Origin: Arthrobacter sp. 18067 | GTDB taxonomy: Bacteria > Actinomycetota > Actinomycetes > Actinomycetales > Micrococcaceae | Length of the DNA stretch: 64,000 bases | Direction: 5' to 3' | NCBI RefSeq assembly: GCF_902706295.1 | Contig: NZ_CACSJJ010000019.1 | Coordinates: forward strand, 62,001-126,000 | Part shown: in pieces, positions 35,286-44,236 of the stretch | How positions within the stretch are numbered: the first letter of the stretch is position 1 | How the letters are laid out: every line of letters begins with the position of its first letter | Notes under the pieces: model-generated | Seen by the model: only the letters and a program-made list of their open reading frames with translations | Told to the model about the DNA's origin: nothing | The model's database searches: none | Program-made: the position numbers and the translations under genes

Positions 35286-38200
35286 AGCATTACCTGGGCT
35301 GTGACTCCTGCGGGGACCGTGTACTCCAGTTCCACGCCCGCTGCCGTGCGGTGCCAGGAAACCCAAACGGTTCCGCGCTGTGTCGGCACGCTGCCCTCGG
35401 CATGTTCCAGCCGGCACACCGGCGGCTGAATTACGACGGCGGAGCCGCCCGCCGCTGTGACGCGGACGCCAAGGAGGTACTCAAGGATCTCCCGGATCAC
35501 CGATGCCGACCAAGCGTGTGACTGGCTGTAGTCAGTGCCTTCATCAAGCTCCCAGGCCTCCCACGTGAAGGAGGCCCCGGCGTCGAGCTGGCGGGCCCAC
35601 CCCGGTTGGCTGGAATCCGTGAGCAGGGTGAGGACATCGTCCACCCGCCCCTGCGAGAGCAGTGCGCGGAACAGCCGATGCACCGTCATGGGACCTTGGC
35701 GCATCCCCATCCCGGCGATCCGTTCGGCATCCTTCGCCGCGTGTTCAGTGTGAGTGATTCCCATGGACAACGGGAATGAGGTCGCATGCTGTGAGGCATT
35801 GAGGCTGGGGCGGCCGTCTGAGTAAAGTCCGTCCACCATCACACCGTCCACACGGAGCCGGGCGTTGATCTGTCCGGCAAGCGATGCTGCTGCCCCACCG
35901 AACCGGGCCGCCTCCCGCTCGAGGCCAGCGACCCCACACAGCCGGCTGACGGCGTCGAGGACTGACCATGACTGGGCGTTCACCGTGGTGCGAGCCGCGC
36001 AGTCCATGTCGTATCCGAAGCGGCCCGGCGCCGGCCAGTCCACGATGCCGTGGAGGTACGGACCTCCGCCGCCACCCAGATCGGTGACCAGCCCGGCAGT
36101 GGGACCGTCCGTGGGGATGTGGCGCAGGACGTACTCCGCCGTGTCCTGGAGGCAGGGGAGGAGCTCCTGGACCAGCGCGTCGTCCCCGCTAAGCCGGTGG
36201 TAGTCCTCCACCCATTCGGGCATCATGAGCGAGAAATCAGGGATGTCCCGCTTGCCGTCGCCGTTGGGATACACCGCGTTGTAGCGGCCTCGCTTGTCGG
36301 GCGAATCCCAGTAACGTTGGGCCGACCCCGCGAATTCGCGGAGTGCCTTGGCTGTGAAGTGACGCTCTCCGAACAACGCCATGGTGGCGTAGGAGATGTT
36401 CACGGCGTCGCCCAGGAACTGGCCCTTCTCCCGGGTGGGCGTGTCCACGAACTGTTCCTGCACGCCGAACAACGCTGAGTCCCGGAGAAGGGCGAAGACC
36501 CGGTTCAGCGTTTCGTCGGAACTGTGGAAGCTGCCTTCGGCCGGGTGCTGGGCGTGGATGACCGTTGCTCCCACGGCGCGGAGGTCCTGGATGTTTACGC
36601 CCGGCAGTTCGAGATAGCGGAACCCCAGATGCACCGCCGCCTCGTAGCGCTGCAGCCCGTCCTTTTGTGTATAGGGGAATGCCATGTCTGTGTTCTGACT
36701 GGCAGTCTTTCCTGCGTCTACGCGCCCGTTGGCCTGGAGGTTGTAGCCCGCACGGAGGAGGACGGTCCGCCCGTGCCCGCCGGAAAGGAACTCCACAACA
36801 GGGCGCCCGGGAATGACCCTGCCGAAGTCAGCGACGGGCGTCCCGTCAGCTGCGGTGAGAATGTCGACGGCGGAAACATGGTTCCGCCCGACGCTTGCGT
36901 GGTTGGGGTTGAGGACCGGGAAATCCGGGACGGGATGGACGCCGAGCGAAAGAGCGGGATGCCAGTCTGCCGGAGCCGGCCACGCGGTCGCATCGAAGTG
37001 CTCGATCGGGTCGCCCTCATCGTTGCGGTACCCGCTCTGGCGGTAGGGCCCCTCGGCCACCAGCCATCCGGGCCCCGATCCGAACACGTCATGTGTGCCG
37101 TCGTCGTACTCCACCGTCAACTGGGCCAGAAGGCCCGGGCGTCCGGCAGCCCGGCCCTGACCGGGACCATACCAATGGGCGACGGCGGTCAAAGCGGCGG
37201 TATCGCCCGACTGCAGGGCAGCAGTGACGTCGGCGGCGTTGTAGAAGTGCCCGCCCGGGTACCCGAAGTTGGTGGTCTCCAGGCAAGGGCTGCCGTTGAT
37301 GGAAAACGCCGCGTGGTGGCTCGCCGCAGCGTAGAGGCGTGCGCGGACCACGGTTCCAGTGAAGTTGATGGTTGTTGAAGCGAGGGTCCACTCATCGGGC
37401 TGGCGGAGGGGAGTGGTGGTGGTCCAGCCGGTCAGGGCATCGGGGATGGTGAAGTCGCTGCTGAGGAGGGTCCTGCCGCCGCTCCGGACGCCAAGTGACA
37501 AGTACTCGGCTTGGCTCCGCGGTCCCTGGTGGAAGGCGATGCCAGTGCCCCCGGTGGTTTCGATGTCCGCCTTCAGAGCGGCTGTGCCGTCAATCGTGAC
37601 GGTGATGCGGCGGCCGTCGTCGGTGATGACCAGGTCTTGCCAGTCGTCGTGGGAAATGGCTCCGGCACGCGAAACAGCGGTGGCCTCGAAAGCCGGCGTC
37701 CCGGCAAGCGGTTCCGTGGCAGGTGCCGACATGGCCCCGATCTCCCAGACGGGAGCGGGGCGGAGGAGAGCCGATCGGTTCGGCTTGATCTCCAGCAGCA
37801 GCCCGGTTCCGGCCCCCTCGCTGCGGAGGAGGATTCCTGCTGTACCGAGGCGCAAGCGGAAGCGGGCCGTGATGACCGTACTGCCGCTTGCTGAAACGGG
37901 CCACGGAAGGTGGGGCGAGCCACTGACGCGCAGCAACCCGTTCACCAGTTCCATCGGCGCACGTCCGCCGGGTTCACGGTGAATCCACTCCGCCGCCCAA
38001 CTGTTGGCGATGGACTCGAAGAGACCCGTGCTGAAAGCGGCCGGAGCGCAGGGTTCACCCACGTCGCCGGTGGAGTCGGTCAGCTGTACCGTCCACTGGT
38101 AGTCGCTGTCCGGGGCGAGTTCCGGGCCTGTGTAGGGAAGGTGGTGCTGCTGGTCCGTGACAACGGTGCCTGAGTCCCATATGTCAGTTCCGGCATGGTC

Positions 38201-38371
38201 CATCAACCTGATGCGATAGCCGCCCTGGAATGATTGCCCGGCGCTCGCAGAGTGGCCTGCATCAAGCAACCAGCCGAACTTTGGCGCAGCCGGTGCCGTC
38301 AAACACTGCGTCAGGCCCTGGACCGTGAGGTTCGTGGCGGCGAGTGGTGATCCTGTGGCGCCGGAGCTCAT
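35267..38371 (-). CDS. GH78 alpha-L-rhamnosidase
   Basis: This 1034-residue enzyme releases terminal L-rhamnose. Domains in order: an Ig/fibronectin-like N-terminal module (~1-115), beta-sandwich modules including the Bac_rhamnosid N domain (~120-560), an (alpha/alpha)6 catalytic barrel (~600-930) and a C-terminal beta domain. The catalytic acid is Glu648 in DTPTREKGQFLGD, and EAWELDEGTDYSQSHAWSAS carries the second conserved acidic/His region. No signal peptide, so it is cytosolic. Its ATG overlaps the upstream Gfo-DUF6807 stop. The last codons lie in a palindrome. Confidence 0.92.
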   Translation of the reverse strand: MSSGATGSPLAATNLTVQGLTQCLTAPAAPKFGWLLDAGHSASAGQSFQGGYRIRLMDHAGTDIWDSGTVVTDQQHHLPYTGPELAPDSDYQWTVQLTDSTGDVGEPCAPAAFSTGLFESIANSWAAEWIHREPGGRAPMELVNGLLRVSGSPHLPWPVSASGSTVITARFRLRLGTAGILLRSEGAGTGLLLEIKPNRSALLRPAPVWEIGAMSAPATEPLAGTPAFEATAVSRAGAISHDDWQDLVITDDGRRITVTIDGTAALKADIETTGGTGIAFHQGPRSQAEYLSLGVRSGGRTLLSSDFTIPDALTGWTTTTPLRQPDEWTLASTTINFTGTVVRARLYAAASHHAAFSINGSPCLETTNFGYPGGHFYNAADVTAALQSGDTAALTAVAHWYGPGQGRAAGRPGLLAQLTVEYDDGTHDVFGSGPGWLVAEGPYRQSGYRNDEGDPIEHFDATAWPAPADWHPALSLGVHPVPDFPVLNPNHASVGRNHVSAVDILTAADGTPVADFGRVIPGRPVVEFLSGGHGRTVLLRAGYNLQANGRVDAGKTASQNTDMAFPYTQKDGLQRYEAAVHLGFRYLELPGVNIQDLRAVGATVIHAQHPAEGSFHSSDETLNRVFALLRDSALFGVQEQFVDTPTREKGQFLGDAVNISYATMALFGERHFTAKALREFAGSAQRYWDSPDKRGRYNAVYPNGDGKRDIPDFSLMMPEWVEDYHRLSGDDALVQELLPCLQDTAEYVLRHIPTDGPTAGLVTDLGGGGGPYLHGIVDWPAPGRFGYDMDCAARTTVNAQSWSVLDAVSRLCGVAGLEREAARFGGAAASLAGQINARLRVDGVMVDGLYSDGRPSLNASQHATSFPLSMGITHTEHAAKDAERIAGMGMRQGPMTVHRLFRALLSQGRVDDVLTLLTDSSQPGWARQLDAGASFTWEAWELDEGTDYSQSHAWSASVIREILEYLLGVRVTAAGGSAVVIQPPVCRLEHAEGSVPTQRGTVWVSWHRTAAGVELEYTVPAGVTAQVMLPRGDT

Positions 38372-40479
38372 CGGCTGGCCACCAGCCCTTCGATTTCGCC
38401 AATATCCAGTGTTCCGTCAGTGATCCACACCGTGACGGAGCGGGTGAGGGACTCGCCCGCGGCAAGCATTACGGCTGCATCCCAGGCAAGCGCCGAACCG
38501 ACGGCCGGGTAGCCGCTGCACCTGACAAACCAAGGGTCGGGGGACTCAGCTGGTGCGCCAAACACCAACGTTGCAGGGCCGCCGTCGAACTCTCCAGTCC
38601 ACGCCAACCACGGCGTAACTGAGCCGTGGACGGCGGGTTCGCCCTCGGCTGTGGAGGAGAAGACACGCGCCGATGCATTGACAGGAAGCCTCCAGAAGAA
38701 GCCGCCGTAGCCGCTTCCGGCCGCACCGTGGGACCCCGGGCTCCCCAGCGCCACAGGCACGACGGCGGTGAGTTCCGTTGCGATGTCCAGGCGCCATGTG
38801 CTCGGGTTGATTGGCGTACGGCGGAAAATGCGGCGCTCTTCAAGGAGCAACCCACCATCGGCGCCGAGCCAGTGGAGGTCCGCCTTGGACTGGTCCGACC
38901 CGCGCGTGATTCCCGCGATCTCGATCCTGCCGTGGTCGTTCAAGTCCAGGTATTTTCCGGCGGCCCGTCGATAACTTCGGCCGCCCCATAGGTTGCTGCC
39001 GTTGACATCCTGCAGCGCGAAGCCGGCGCCGAGGTGCCAGACGTGGTCGGATGCCAGGTGGTCCGTCACCACGATGCCGCCCAGGGTGGTCACCGGATGA
39101 AGGTACGGCCGCGGCGACAACGCAGTCTCGAGGCCGCGTCCACTGCGGAGGACTGCATCCGGGCCATCGATTCCGGCATCGCCGGGAGTGAAGAGAGCTT
39201 CAGTGCCCGCGGAGGTTGGCCGCGCCCAAGGGAGGCCGAGCTCGGAGAACGTGACATGGGCGAGCGTGGCCCGTTTCAGGATGTCTTCGATGGTGGGGAT
39301 CACGGCATGGGCTTGATCGCCCGTTCCAACCCACGTCACGAATTCCGTGGGAATCAAAGCCGGCGCCTCGGCTGTCCGGATGGCTTCCAGGACGCGCATG
39401 AACGCCCCGCTGTCATCCAACGGGCTGAGCAGGGGAACACCTTCGGAGAGGTGCTGGAGCAGGTTCTCGGTGAGATCGTCCCGCCCGAAGACATGGATGG
39501 TCTCATCGGCTTCCGTGCTGACGGTTACGCGGTCTTCGGTGTAATGGAATACGGCTGTTCCCTCGGTGCCGTGCAGCGTGACGTACGGTTCCACCGATTC
39601 CGTGGCGCACAATGTGAGGGCACAGGTGATGGGCAATCCGTCCACGGTCTTCATGCGGATCACTGAGGTGTCGTCCGCTTCAATGTCGTTGGCACGATAC
39701 AGATCCGTGTCTACGAAGGCTAGGTCCTCCGCTTGCCGCGCTCCGGCAATGCGCAGCGCAGTAGCTATCGCATGGGCCAAGGGATTGGTTGCAACTCCAT
39801 CCACCACGTCAACGCCGTCGAGGCTGCGCTTGCCCGCCCAGCGTGAGCGCTTGTAGTAAGCCCTGTCGCGGACCCAGCGGCCGGTAGCAGAGATGCCCTT
39901 CAGCGTGCCGATGCCGGGAAGTTCTTCCGTGGCTTCGCCGTTGGCCAGCTTCGCCAACGCCGCAAGTGCATGGGAACCGAGGCTCTGGAATCCAATCTGG
40001 ACACTGCGACCAGCTGCGTTCGCTGCGTCCTGGAGGCGGAGGAAGTCACCCATGGAGGCCACTGGAGGCTTTTCCAGATAGAGGTCGGCCTCGGAAGCGA
40101 GCACAGACAGGGCCAAGGGGGCGTGGGTCTGAATGGGGGTGGCCACGATGATGACGTCCGGGTGGTGGTCGCCTGCCAACAAGGCGTCCAGGTTTTTGTG
40201 GACAGCAGTGGTTTCGGGCAGGGCCCCAGCGGCCGGGGGATTTGGGTCGGCCACGGCGACGAGTTCCACTACGCCCTGTGCGCTGAGCCGCTCGAGGTTG
40301 TGGAGGTGATGCGTTCCGAAGCCATGGACTCCCACCAAGGCAATCCTGGCGGGTGCGGTCCGAGATGCCGGGGCTGCTTCCTTCGCCGGGGCGGCTCCGG
40401 TTGCCGCCGTTTCTCCGATTGCAGGTGAAGCCCGGCGGGGGTTCGGGCTGGTGATGGACTCGATGGAAGGGGTGTCCAT
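38368..40479 (-). CDS. Gfo/Idh/MocA oxidoreductase fused to a DUF6807 (PmoA-like) domain, second copy
   Basis: This 703-residue paralogue of the 19284 protein has a ~50-residue Ala/Pro-rich extension, Rossmann region RIALVGVHGFGTHHLHNL, ATPIQTHAPLALS, YLEKPPVASM, then the DUF6807 half with SPRPYLHPVTTLGGIVVTD, SDHVWHLGAGFALQDV and YGGFFWRLP. ATG 40479 was preferred to 40536 because AGAGGAGAG lies just upstream. It forms an operon with the GH78 rhamnosidase, which ties this fusion to rhamnosides or rhamnogalacturonan fragments. The reaction is undetermined. Confidence 0.85.
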   Translation of the reverse strand: MDTPSIESITSPNPRRASPAIGETAATGAAPAKEAAPASRTAPARIALVGVHGFGTHHLHNLERLSAQGVVELVAVADPNPPAAGALPETTAVHKNLDALLAGDHHPDVIIVATPIQTHAPLALSVLASEADLYLEKPPVASMGDFLRLQDAANAAGRSVQIGFQSLGSHALAALAKLANGEATEELPGIGTLKGISATGRWVRDRAYYKRSRWAGKRSLDGVDVVDGVATNPLAHAIATALRIAGARQAEDLAFVDTDLYRANDIEADDTSVIRMKTVDGLPITCALTLCATESVEPYVTLHGTEGTAVFHYTEDRVTVSTEADETIHVFGRDDLTENLLQHLSEGVPLLSPLDDSGAFMRVLEAIRTAEAPALIPTEFVTWVGTGDQAHAVIPTIEDILKRATLAHVTFSELGLPWARPTSAGTEALFTPGDAGIDGPDAVLRSGRGLETALSPRPYLHPVTTLGGIVVTDHLASDHVWHLGAGFALQDVNGSNLWGGRSYRRAAGKYLDLNDHGRIEIAGITRGSDQSKADLHWLGADGGLLLEERRIFRRTPINPSTWRLDIATELTAVVPVALGSPGSHGAAGSGYGGFFWRLPVNASARVFSSTAEGEPAVHGSVTPWLAWTGEFDGGPATLVFGAPAESPDPWFVRCSGYPAVGSALAWDAAVMLAAGESLTRSVTVWITDGTLDIGEIEGLVASR

Positions 40480-40567
40480 GGCTCTCCTCTGCTGGCGCTG
40501 CAACGAAGGCTGTGACGCCGTCGTCAGGGTATTCACGAAAGTGGTCCGGCGGGTTCAGGCTATACCC

Positions 40568-40583
40568 AGCAAGCGCTTTCCCA
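40568..40583. promoter_or_regulatory. LacI-type operator facing the rhamnosidase operon
   Basis: AGCAAGCGCTTTCCCA (TGGGAAAGCGCTTGCT on the minus strand) keeps the GAAAGCGCTT core, about 90 bases before the Gfo-DUF6807 start. Confidence 0.65.
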
Positions 40584-40643
40584 ATTCCGGCTCCGCCCAG
40601 TGTAGCGCGGGATGGGCTCGAATGTAACGATTCAAGAAACGGC

Positions 40644-40692
40644 TTGACGCCAGCCTTGCGCAGCGTCTAAGTTTTCGGGAAAGCGTTTACTT
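40644..40692 (+). promoter_or_regulatory. promoter plus LacI-type operator of the Lpl-type importer operon
   Basis: TTGACG (40644-40649), an 18-base spacer and TAAGTT (40668-40673) form the promoter; GGGAAAGCGTTTACTT (40677-40692) is the operator immediately downstream. Confidence 0.6.
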
Positions 40693-40817
40693 AGTGACAT
40701 GGCCCACTCGGGTCGACCCCAACTGACTGGCATTAGTCGTTGTTCTGAGCTTTCAGGGCAGCCGCCAATGTCAGTCATCTGGGCCTGTTCTGCAACGATG
40801 GAGAAAGGGGTAGCGCC

Positions 40818-41510
40818 ATGGCGTCTGGTGGATTTGGCTTCCGGGCCTACACGCTCTTCGACACGCTCGTGTGGATTGCTTGCCTGAACGTGCTGTGGAT
40901 AGTCTTCACAGTCCTTGGTGGAGTTGTTTTGGGAATTGGTCCCAGCACTGCTGCGGCGCATGTCCTGGTCCGGGACAAAGTGCGTGGAAATGCTGCGCCC
41001 TTGATGCGGCGCTTCGCGAAGGAGTACTTCAAGAACTTCGCCAAGGGCAATGCCTTGGGACTGCCGTTGATTGTGGTGGGGGCGGCGTTGTCCCTGAACT
41101 GGGGCTACTTCTCTGCCGGCTGGGACTTTGGTTCGCAGATAGTTTCCGCGGGAATCCTACTGGCTGCCCTTTTTGCCGCAGGCGCGGTCTGCTACTTGTT
41201 CCCGATGTTCGCCCGCTATGAGCTTTCCCTTCCGCAGTACTTCCTGATGTCCTCGAGGTTTGCCATGCGGCACCTTGCGGGAACTGTGATTCTCCTGTTC
41301 GTCACCGCGGCCGCCCTTTTTGTGTGCCGCTCGGTTCCGGGGCTGATCCCCTTCTTTGGTGTTGGCGCTTGGCTCTATGTGACGGGCTGGCTCTGCGACC
41401 GCTTCTTTACGGCCAACGATGAGGCGATGTCCCCCGGCGCACCCGCTGCAGCCGCACCCGCCGGCAAAGCCCCCGCGCCGACCATCGCTAAGGAGGCCAG
41501 CCTTGTCTGA
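40818..41510 (+). CDS. DUF624 family (YesL/YteU-type) membrane protein
   Basis: This 230-residue protein has the DUF624 pattern: short N-terminus, LFDTLVWIACLNVLWIVFTV, GIGPSTAAAHVLVRDKVRGN and FAKEYFKNFAKGNALGL, then three further helices and a Pro/Ala-rich tail. In Bacillus, YesL and YteU lie in rhamnogalacturonan operons beside Lpl-type importers, as here. GAGAAAGGGG precedes the ATG. The stop overlaps the small gene that follows. Molecular function is unknown. Confidence 0.85.
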   Translation: MASGGFGFRAYTLFDTLVWIACLNVLWIVFTVLGGVVLGIGPSTAAAHVLVRDKVRGNAAPLMRRFAKEYFKNFAKGNALGLPLIVVGAALSLNWGYFSAGWDFGSQIVSAGILLAALFAAGAVCYLFPMFARYELSLPQYFLMSSRFAMRHLAGTVILLFVTAAALFVCRSVPGLIPFFGVGAWLYVTGWLCDRFFTANDEAMSPGAPAAAAPAGKAPAPTIAKEASLV

Positions 41511-41739
41511 GCAAAGCCGCACGCGTCCCGCCTTGAGTGGGCCGCCCCTTCTCCACCGCTCCCTGGACGTCCAGGGAAGTGCTGAACTCGTCCTCAACGC
41601 CGCTGGCGTGGACATTAATGAAACGTATCAAGATGCGAATGCCCAGCACATGTGGACCCTCAAGAGGTTTCCCGGCGTGCAGCCCACCGAAGAGCCAAGC
41701 GACAAAAACCCCGAAGAAGTGGAGCAGGTAAGAAAATGA
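41503..41739 (+). CDS. 78-residue protein of unknown function
   Basis: TTG 41503 has a near-perfect AAGGAGG upstream, and the frame overlaps the DUF624 stop by 8 bases and the binding-protein start by 4, so it is embedded in the operon. The product (MSEQSRTRPALSG...) is soluble and charged, with LHRSLDVQGSAELVLNAAG in the middle and a Glu/Lys-rich end. No family was recognised. The tight coupling argues for a real gene, perhaps an adaptor for the importer. Confidence 0.7.
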   Translation: MSEQSRTRPALSGPPLLHRSLDVQGSAELVLNAAGVDINETYQDANAQHMWTLKRFPGVQPTEEPSDKNPEEVEQVRK

Positions 41740-43265
41740 TCCGTAGAAAACACACGTTGGCAGCCGCCGTCGTCGTTTCCGCAGCCCTGGCGCTGACCGC
41801 CTGTGGTGGCGAAGCGCCGGCGTCGGACCTTTCATCCGTCAAGATTATGGCGCCGTTCCTGGAGGCGCAGCCGCCGACAGCCGATGGCGCCGTGCAGAAG
41901 AAGCTCGAAGAGCTGACAGGCAAGGACGTCAACATCACGTGGACGCCCAACGCGTCGTACGAAGACAAGATGAACATCACGCTGGCATCCTCGGAGATCC
42001 CGCACGTCCTGGTGGTTCAGGGCAAAACGCCCGGCTTCGTGAAGAACGCCGAAGCCGGAGCGTTCTGGGACCTGACTGACAAGCTCAAGGACTATCCGAA
42101 CCTCAACACCACCTTCCCCGAGGTCCAGCAGAACGCCAGCGTCAACGGCAAGGTCTACGGTGTGTACCGTGGCCGTAACCCGATCCGCGCTGCGGTCATG
42201 TTCCGCCAGGATTGGTTGGACAAGCTGGGCCTGAAGGCGCCGGAAACTACCGAAGACCTGTACAAAGTGGCCAAGGCCTTCACGGAGCAGGACCCGGACG
42301 GCAACGGCCAGAACGACACCTATGGCATCACCATCCCCAAATGGGGCGCGCTGGGAACCAACAGCCCGTACGACCTGATCGAGACCTGGTACGGCGCCGG
42401 TAACCGCTGGACCGAGCGTGACGGCAAGCTGGTCCCGAGCTTCGAAACCGAAGAATTCCTGGAGGCAAACCGCTTCGTCAAGAAGATGGTGGACGAGAAA
42501 CTCATCAACCCGGACTTCGCCACGTTCGACGGCACCAAATGGAACGAACCGTTCTTCAACGGCAAGGGCGGCATCATTGTGGACGTCGACTCCCGCGTCA
42601 GCGTGCTGATCAACCTCTTCAAGCAGGCCAACCCGAACGACTTTGAGAACAAGGTGGGCTTCGTAGGCAGCCTCAAGGGACCGGACGGCGAACTGCACGC
42701 CCACCCCACCGACGGCTACTCCGGCTTCCTGGCCATTCCGAAGTCCAGCGTCAAGACCGAGGCTGACCTGAAGAACGTGCTCAGCTTCCTGGACAAGTTG
42801 AACAGCAAGGACGTTGCCGTCCTCATGAACAACGGCATCGAGGGAGTGAACTTCACGCTTGAGGAAGGCCTCGCCGCCACCATCAAGCCGGAAACCCCTG
42901 AGGGCAAGGTGGTCAACACTGACATCAAGAGCTTCGCCCAACTTGGCACCAACGTCACTGGCAACAACTTCTACCCGGTCAAGCAGGCCTCCGAGTACGA
43001 GCAGAAGGTCTTCGATGACCGCGTCGCCGTCATGGCCGAGGACCTCAAGAGCGCCGTGTACAACCCGGCAGCTGCCTTCGTCTCGCCCACCTATGTTGCC
43101 AAGGGTGCGCAGTTGGACAACATCGTTGCCGATGCCCGCATCAAGTACCTGGCTGGCCAGACCGACGAACAGGGCCTGAAGGACGCCATCAAGCTGTGGA
43201 ACACCAGCGGCGGTGACAAGGTCAAGGAAGAAATTAACAAGCTCTGGCAGGACAACAAGAAGTGA
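41736..43265 (+). CDS. LplA/YtcQ-type ABC transporter solute-binding lipoprotein
   Basis: This 509-residue binding protein has signal plus lipobox LALTAC and the long two-lobed form typical of LplA/YtcQ proteins. Characteristic blocks are KIMAPFLEAQPPTADGAVQK, YEDKMNITLASSEIPHVLVV, FRQDWLDKLGLKAPET and DPDGNGQNDTYG. The Bacillus YtcQ-YteP-YtcP relatives import unsaturated rhamnogalacturonan; that role fits the neighbours. ATG 41736 overlaps the previous stop as ATGA. Confidence 0.9.
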   Translation: MIRRKHTLAAAVVVSAALALTACGGEAPASDLSSVKIMAPFLEAQPPTADGAVQKKLEELTGKDVNITWTPNASYEDKMNITLASSEIPHVLVVQGKTPGFVKNAEAGAFWDLTDKLKDYPNLNTTFPEVQQNASVNGKVYGVYRGRNPIRAAVMFRQDWLDKLGLKAPETTEDLYKVAKAFTEQDPDGNGQNDTYGITIPKWGALGTNSPYDLIETWYGAGNRWTERDGKLVPSFETEEFLEANRFVKKMVDEKLINPDFATFDGTKWNEPFFNGKGGIIVDVDSRVSVLINLFKQANPNDFENKVGFVGSLKGPDGELHAHPTDGYSGFLAIPKSSVKTEADLKNVLSFLDKLNSKDVAVLMNNGIEGVNFTLEEGLAATIKPETPEGKVVNTDIKSFAQLGTNVTGNNFYPVKQASEYEQKVFDDRVAVMAEDLKSAVYNPAAAFVSPTYVAKGAQLDNIVADARIKYLAGQTDEQGLKDAIKLWNTSGGDKVKEEINKLWQDNKK

Positions 43266-44236
43266 CAGCCCCGGTTGTAGAAGCCAAAGCCTCGGAGCGG
43301 GCGGCCACCACGCCGCCCGCCCCGGCGCGGCGGCGCGGGTTCGCAGTCCACTTCGCGCATTACAAGTGGCTGTATCTGCTGTTGCTGCCCGGAGTCCTGT
43401 ACTTCGCGATCTTCCGGTACGGGCCCATGTACGGCGTGTCCATCGCCTTCAAGGACTACGTTCCGTTCCTGGGCGTCAACGGCAGCCCCTGGGTGGGTGT
43501 CACCAACTTCACGGACTTCTTCGCGAACCCGGACTTCCCACGGCTGTTGGGCAACACGCTGATCCTGGCGTTCCTGAACCTGGGCATCGCGTTTCCGCTC
43601 ACCATCATCCTGGCGTTGCTGCTCAACGAGGTCCGCCTGTCGGTGCTCAAGCGCACCGTCCAGACGCTCGTCTACATTCCGCACTTCCTGTCCTGGACCA
43701 TCGTGGCGTCGCTCAGCTTCCTGCTCTTCGCCCTGGACATTGGGCCGTTGTTCCAGTTCGTCAACAGCCTGTTCGGGACCAACGTGGACATCCTGTCCGA
43801 TCCCAACTGGTTCCGGCCCTTGATTGTGCTCCAGGAAATCTGGAAGAACACAGGCTTGGGAACCATCATCTTCCTCGCCGCACTGGCCACCGTGGACCAG
43901 GACCAGTACGAGGCAGCGATCATCGACGGCGCGGGCAGATTCCGTCGCGTCTGGCACATCACCTTGCCCGGCATCCGGTCCACCATCATCGTGATGCTCA
44001 TCCTGGCCATCGGGCAGATGCTCAACACCGGCTTCGAGCAGATCTACCTCATGACCAACGCACTCAACCGCAGCGTGGCCGACGTCTTCGATACCTACGT
44101 GTACTTCGTGGGCATCACTCAAGGCGCCTACAGCTACAGCACCGCCGTCGGGCTGTTCAAGTCCTTGGTGGGTATCGTGCTGATCTTCGGCACCAACTGG
44201 CTGTCCAAGCGGTTCAACCAGAGCGGATTGTTCTAA
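43262..44236 (+). CDS. LplB/YteP-type ABC transporter permease
   Basis: The permease has 324 residues. After a Pro/Ala-rich N-terminus come the LplB marks YKWLYLLLLPGVLYFAIFRY, GPMYGVSIAFKDYVPFLGV and the EAA loop YEAAIIDGAGRFRRVWHITL, with six helices. It starts with GTG 43262 overlapping the upstream stop as GTGA. It pairs with the protein encoded at 44236. Confidence 0.92.
   Translation: MTAPVVEAKASERAATTPPAPARRRGFAVHFAHYKWLYLLLLPGVLYFAIFRYGPMYGVSIAFKDYVPFLGVNGSPWVGVTNFTDFFANPDFPRLLGNTLILAFLNLGIAFPLTIILALLLNEVRLSVLKRTVQTLVYIPHFLSWTIVASLSFLLFALDIGPLFQFVNSLFGTNVDILSDPNWFRPLIVLQEIWKNTGLGTIIFLAALATVDQDQYEAAIIDGAGRFRRVWHITLPGIRSTIIVMLILAIGQMLNTGFEQIYLMTNALNRSVADVFDTYVYFVGITQGAYSYSTAVGLFKSLVGIVLIFGTNWLSKRFNQSGLF

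Larger units (their letters stand above)
40480..40817. other. 338-bp divergent intergenic region
   Basis: It carries operators and promoters for the rhamnosidase operon (minus) and the DUF624/Lpl importer operon (plus). The ~125-base untranslated stretch between the plus promoter and ATG 40818 contains no convincing gene; a small frame from ATG 40699 runs into the DUF624 gene out of phase and has no SD. Confidence 0.6.

Noticed and set aside
40699-40887. Small frame before the DUF624 gene
   Set aside because: No SD, runs into the DUF624 gene out of frame and has no conserved-looking sequence.
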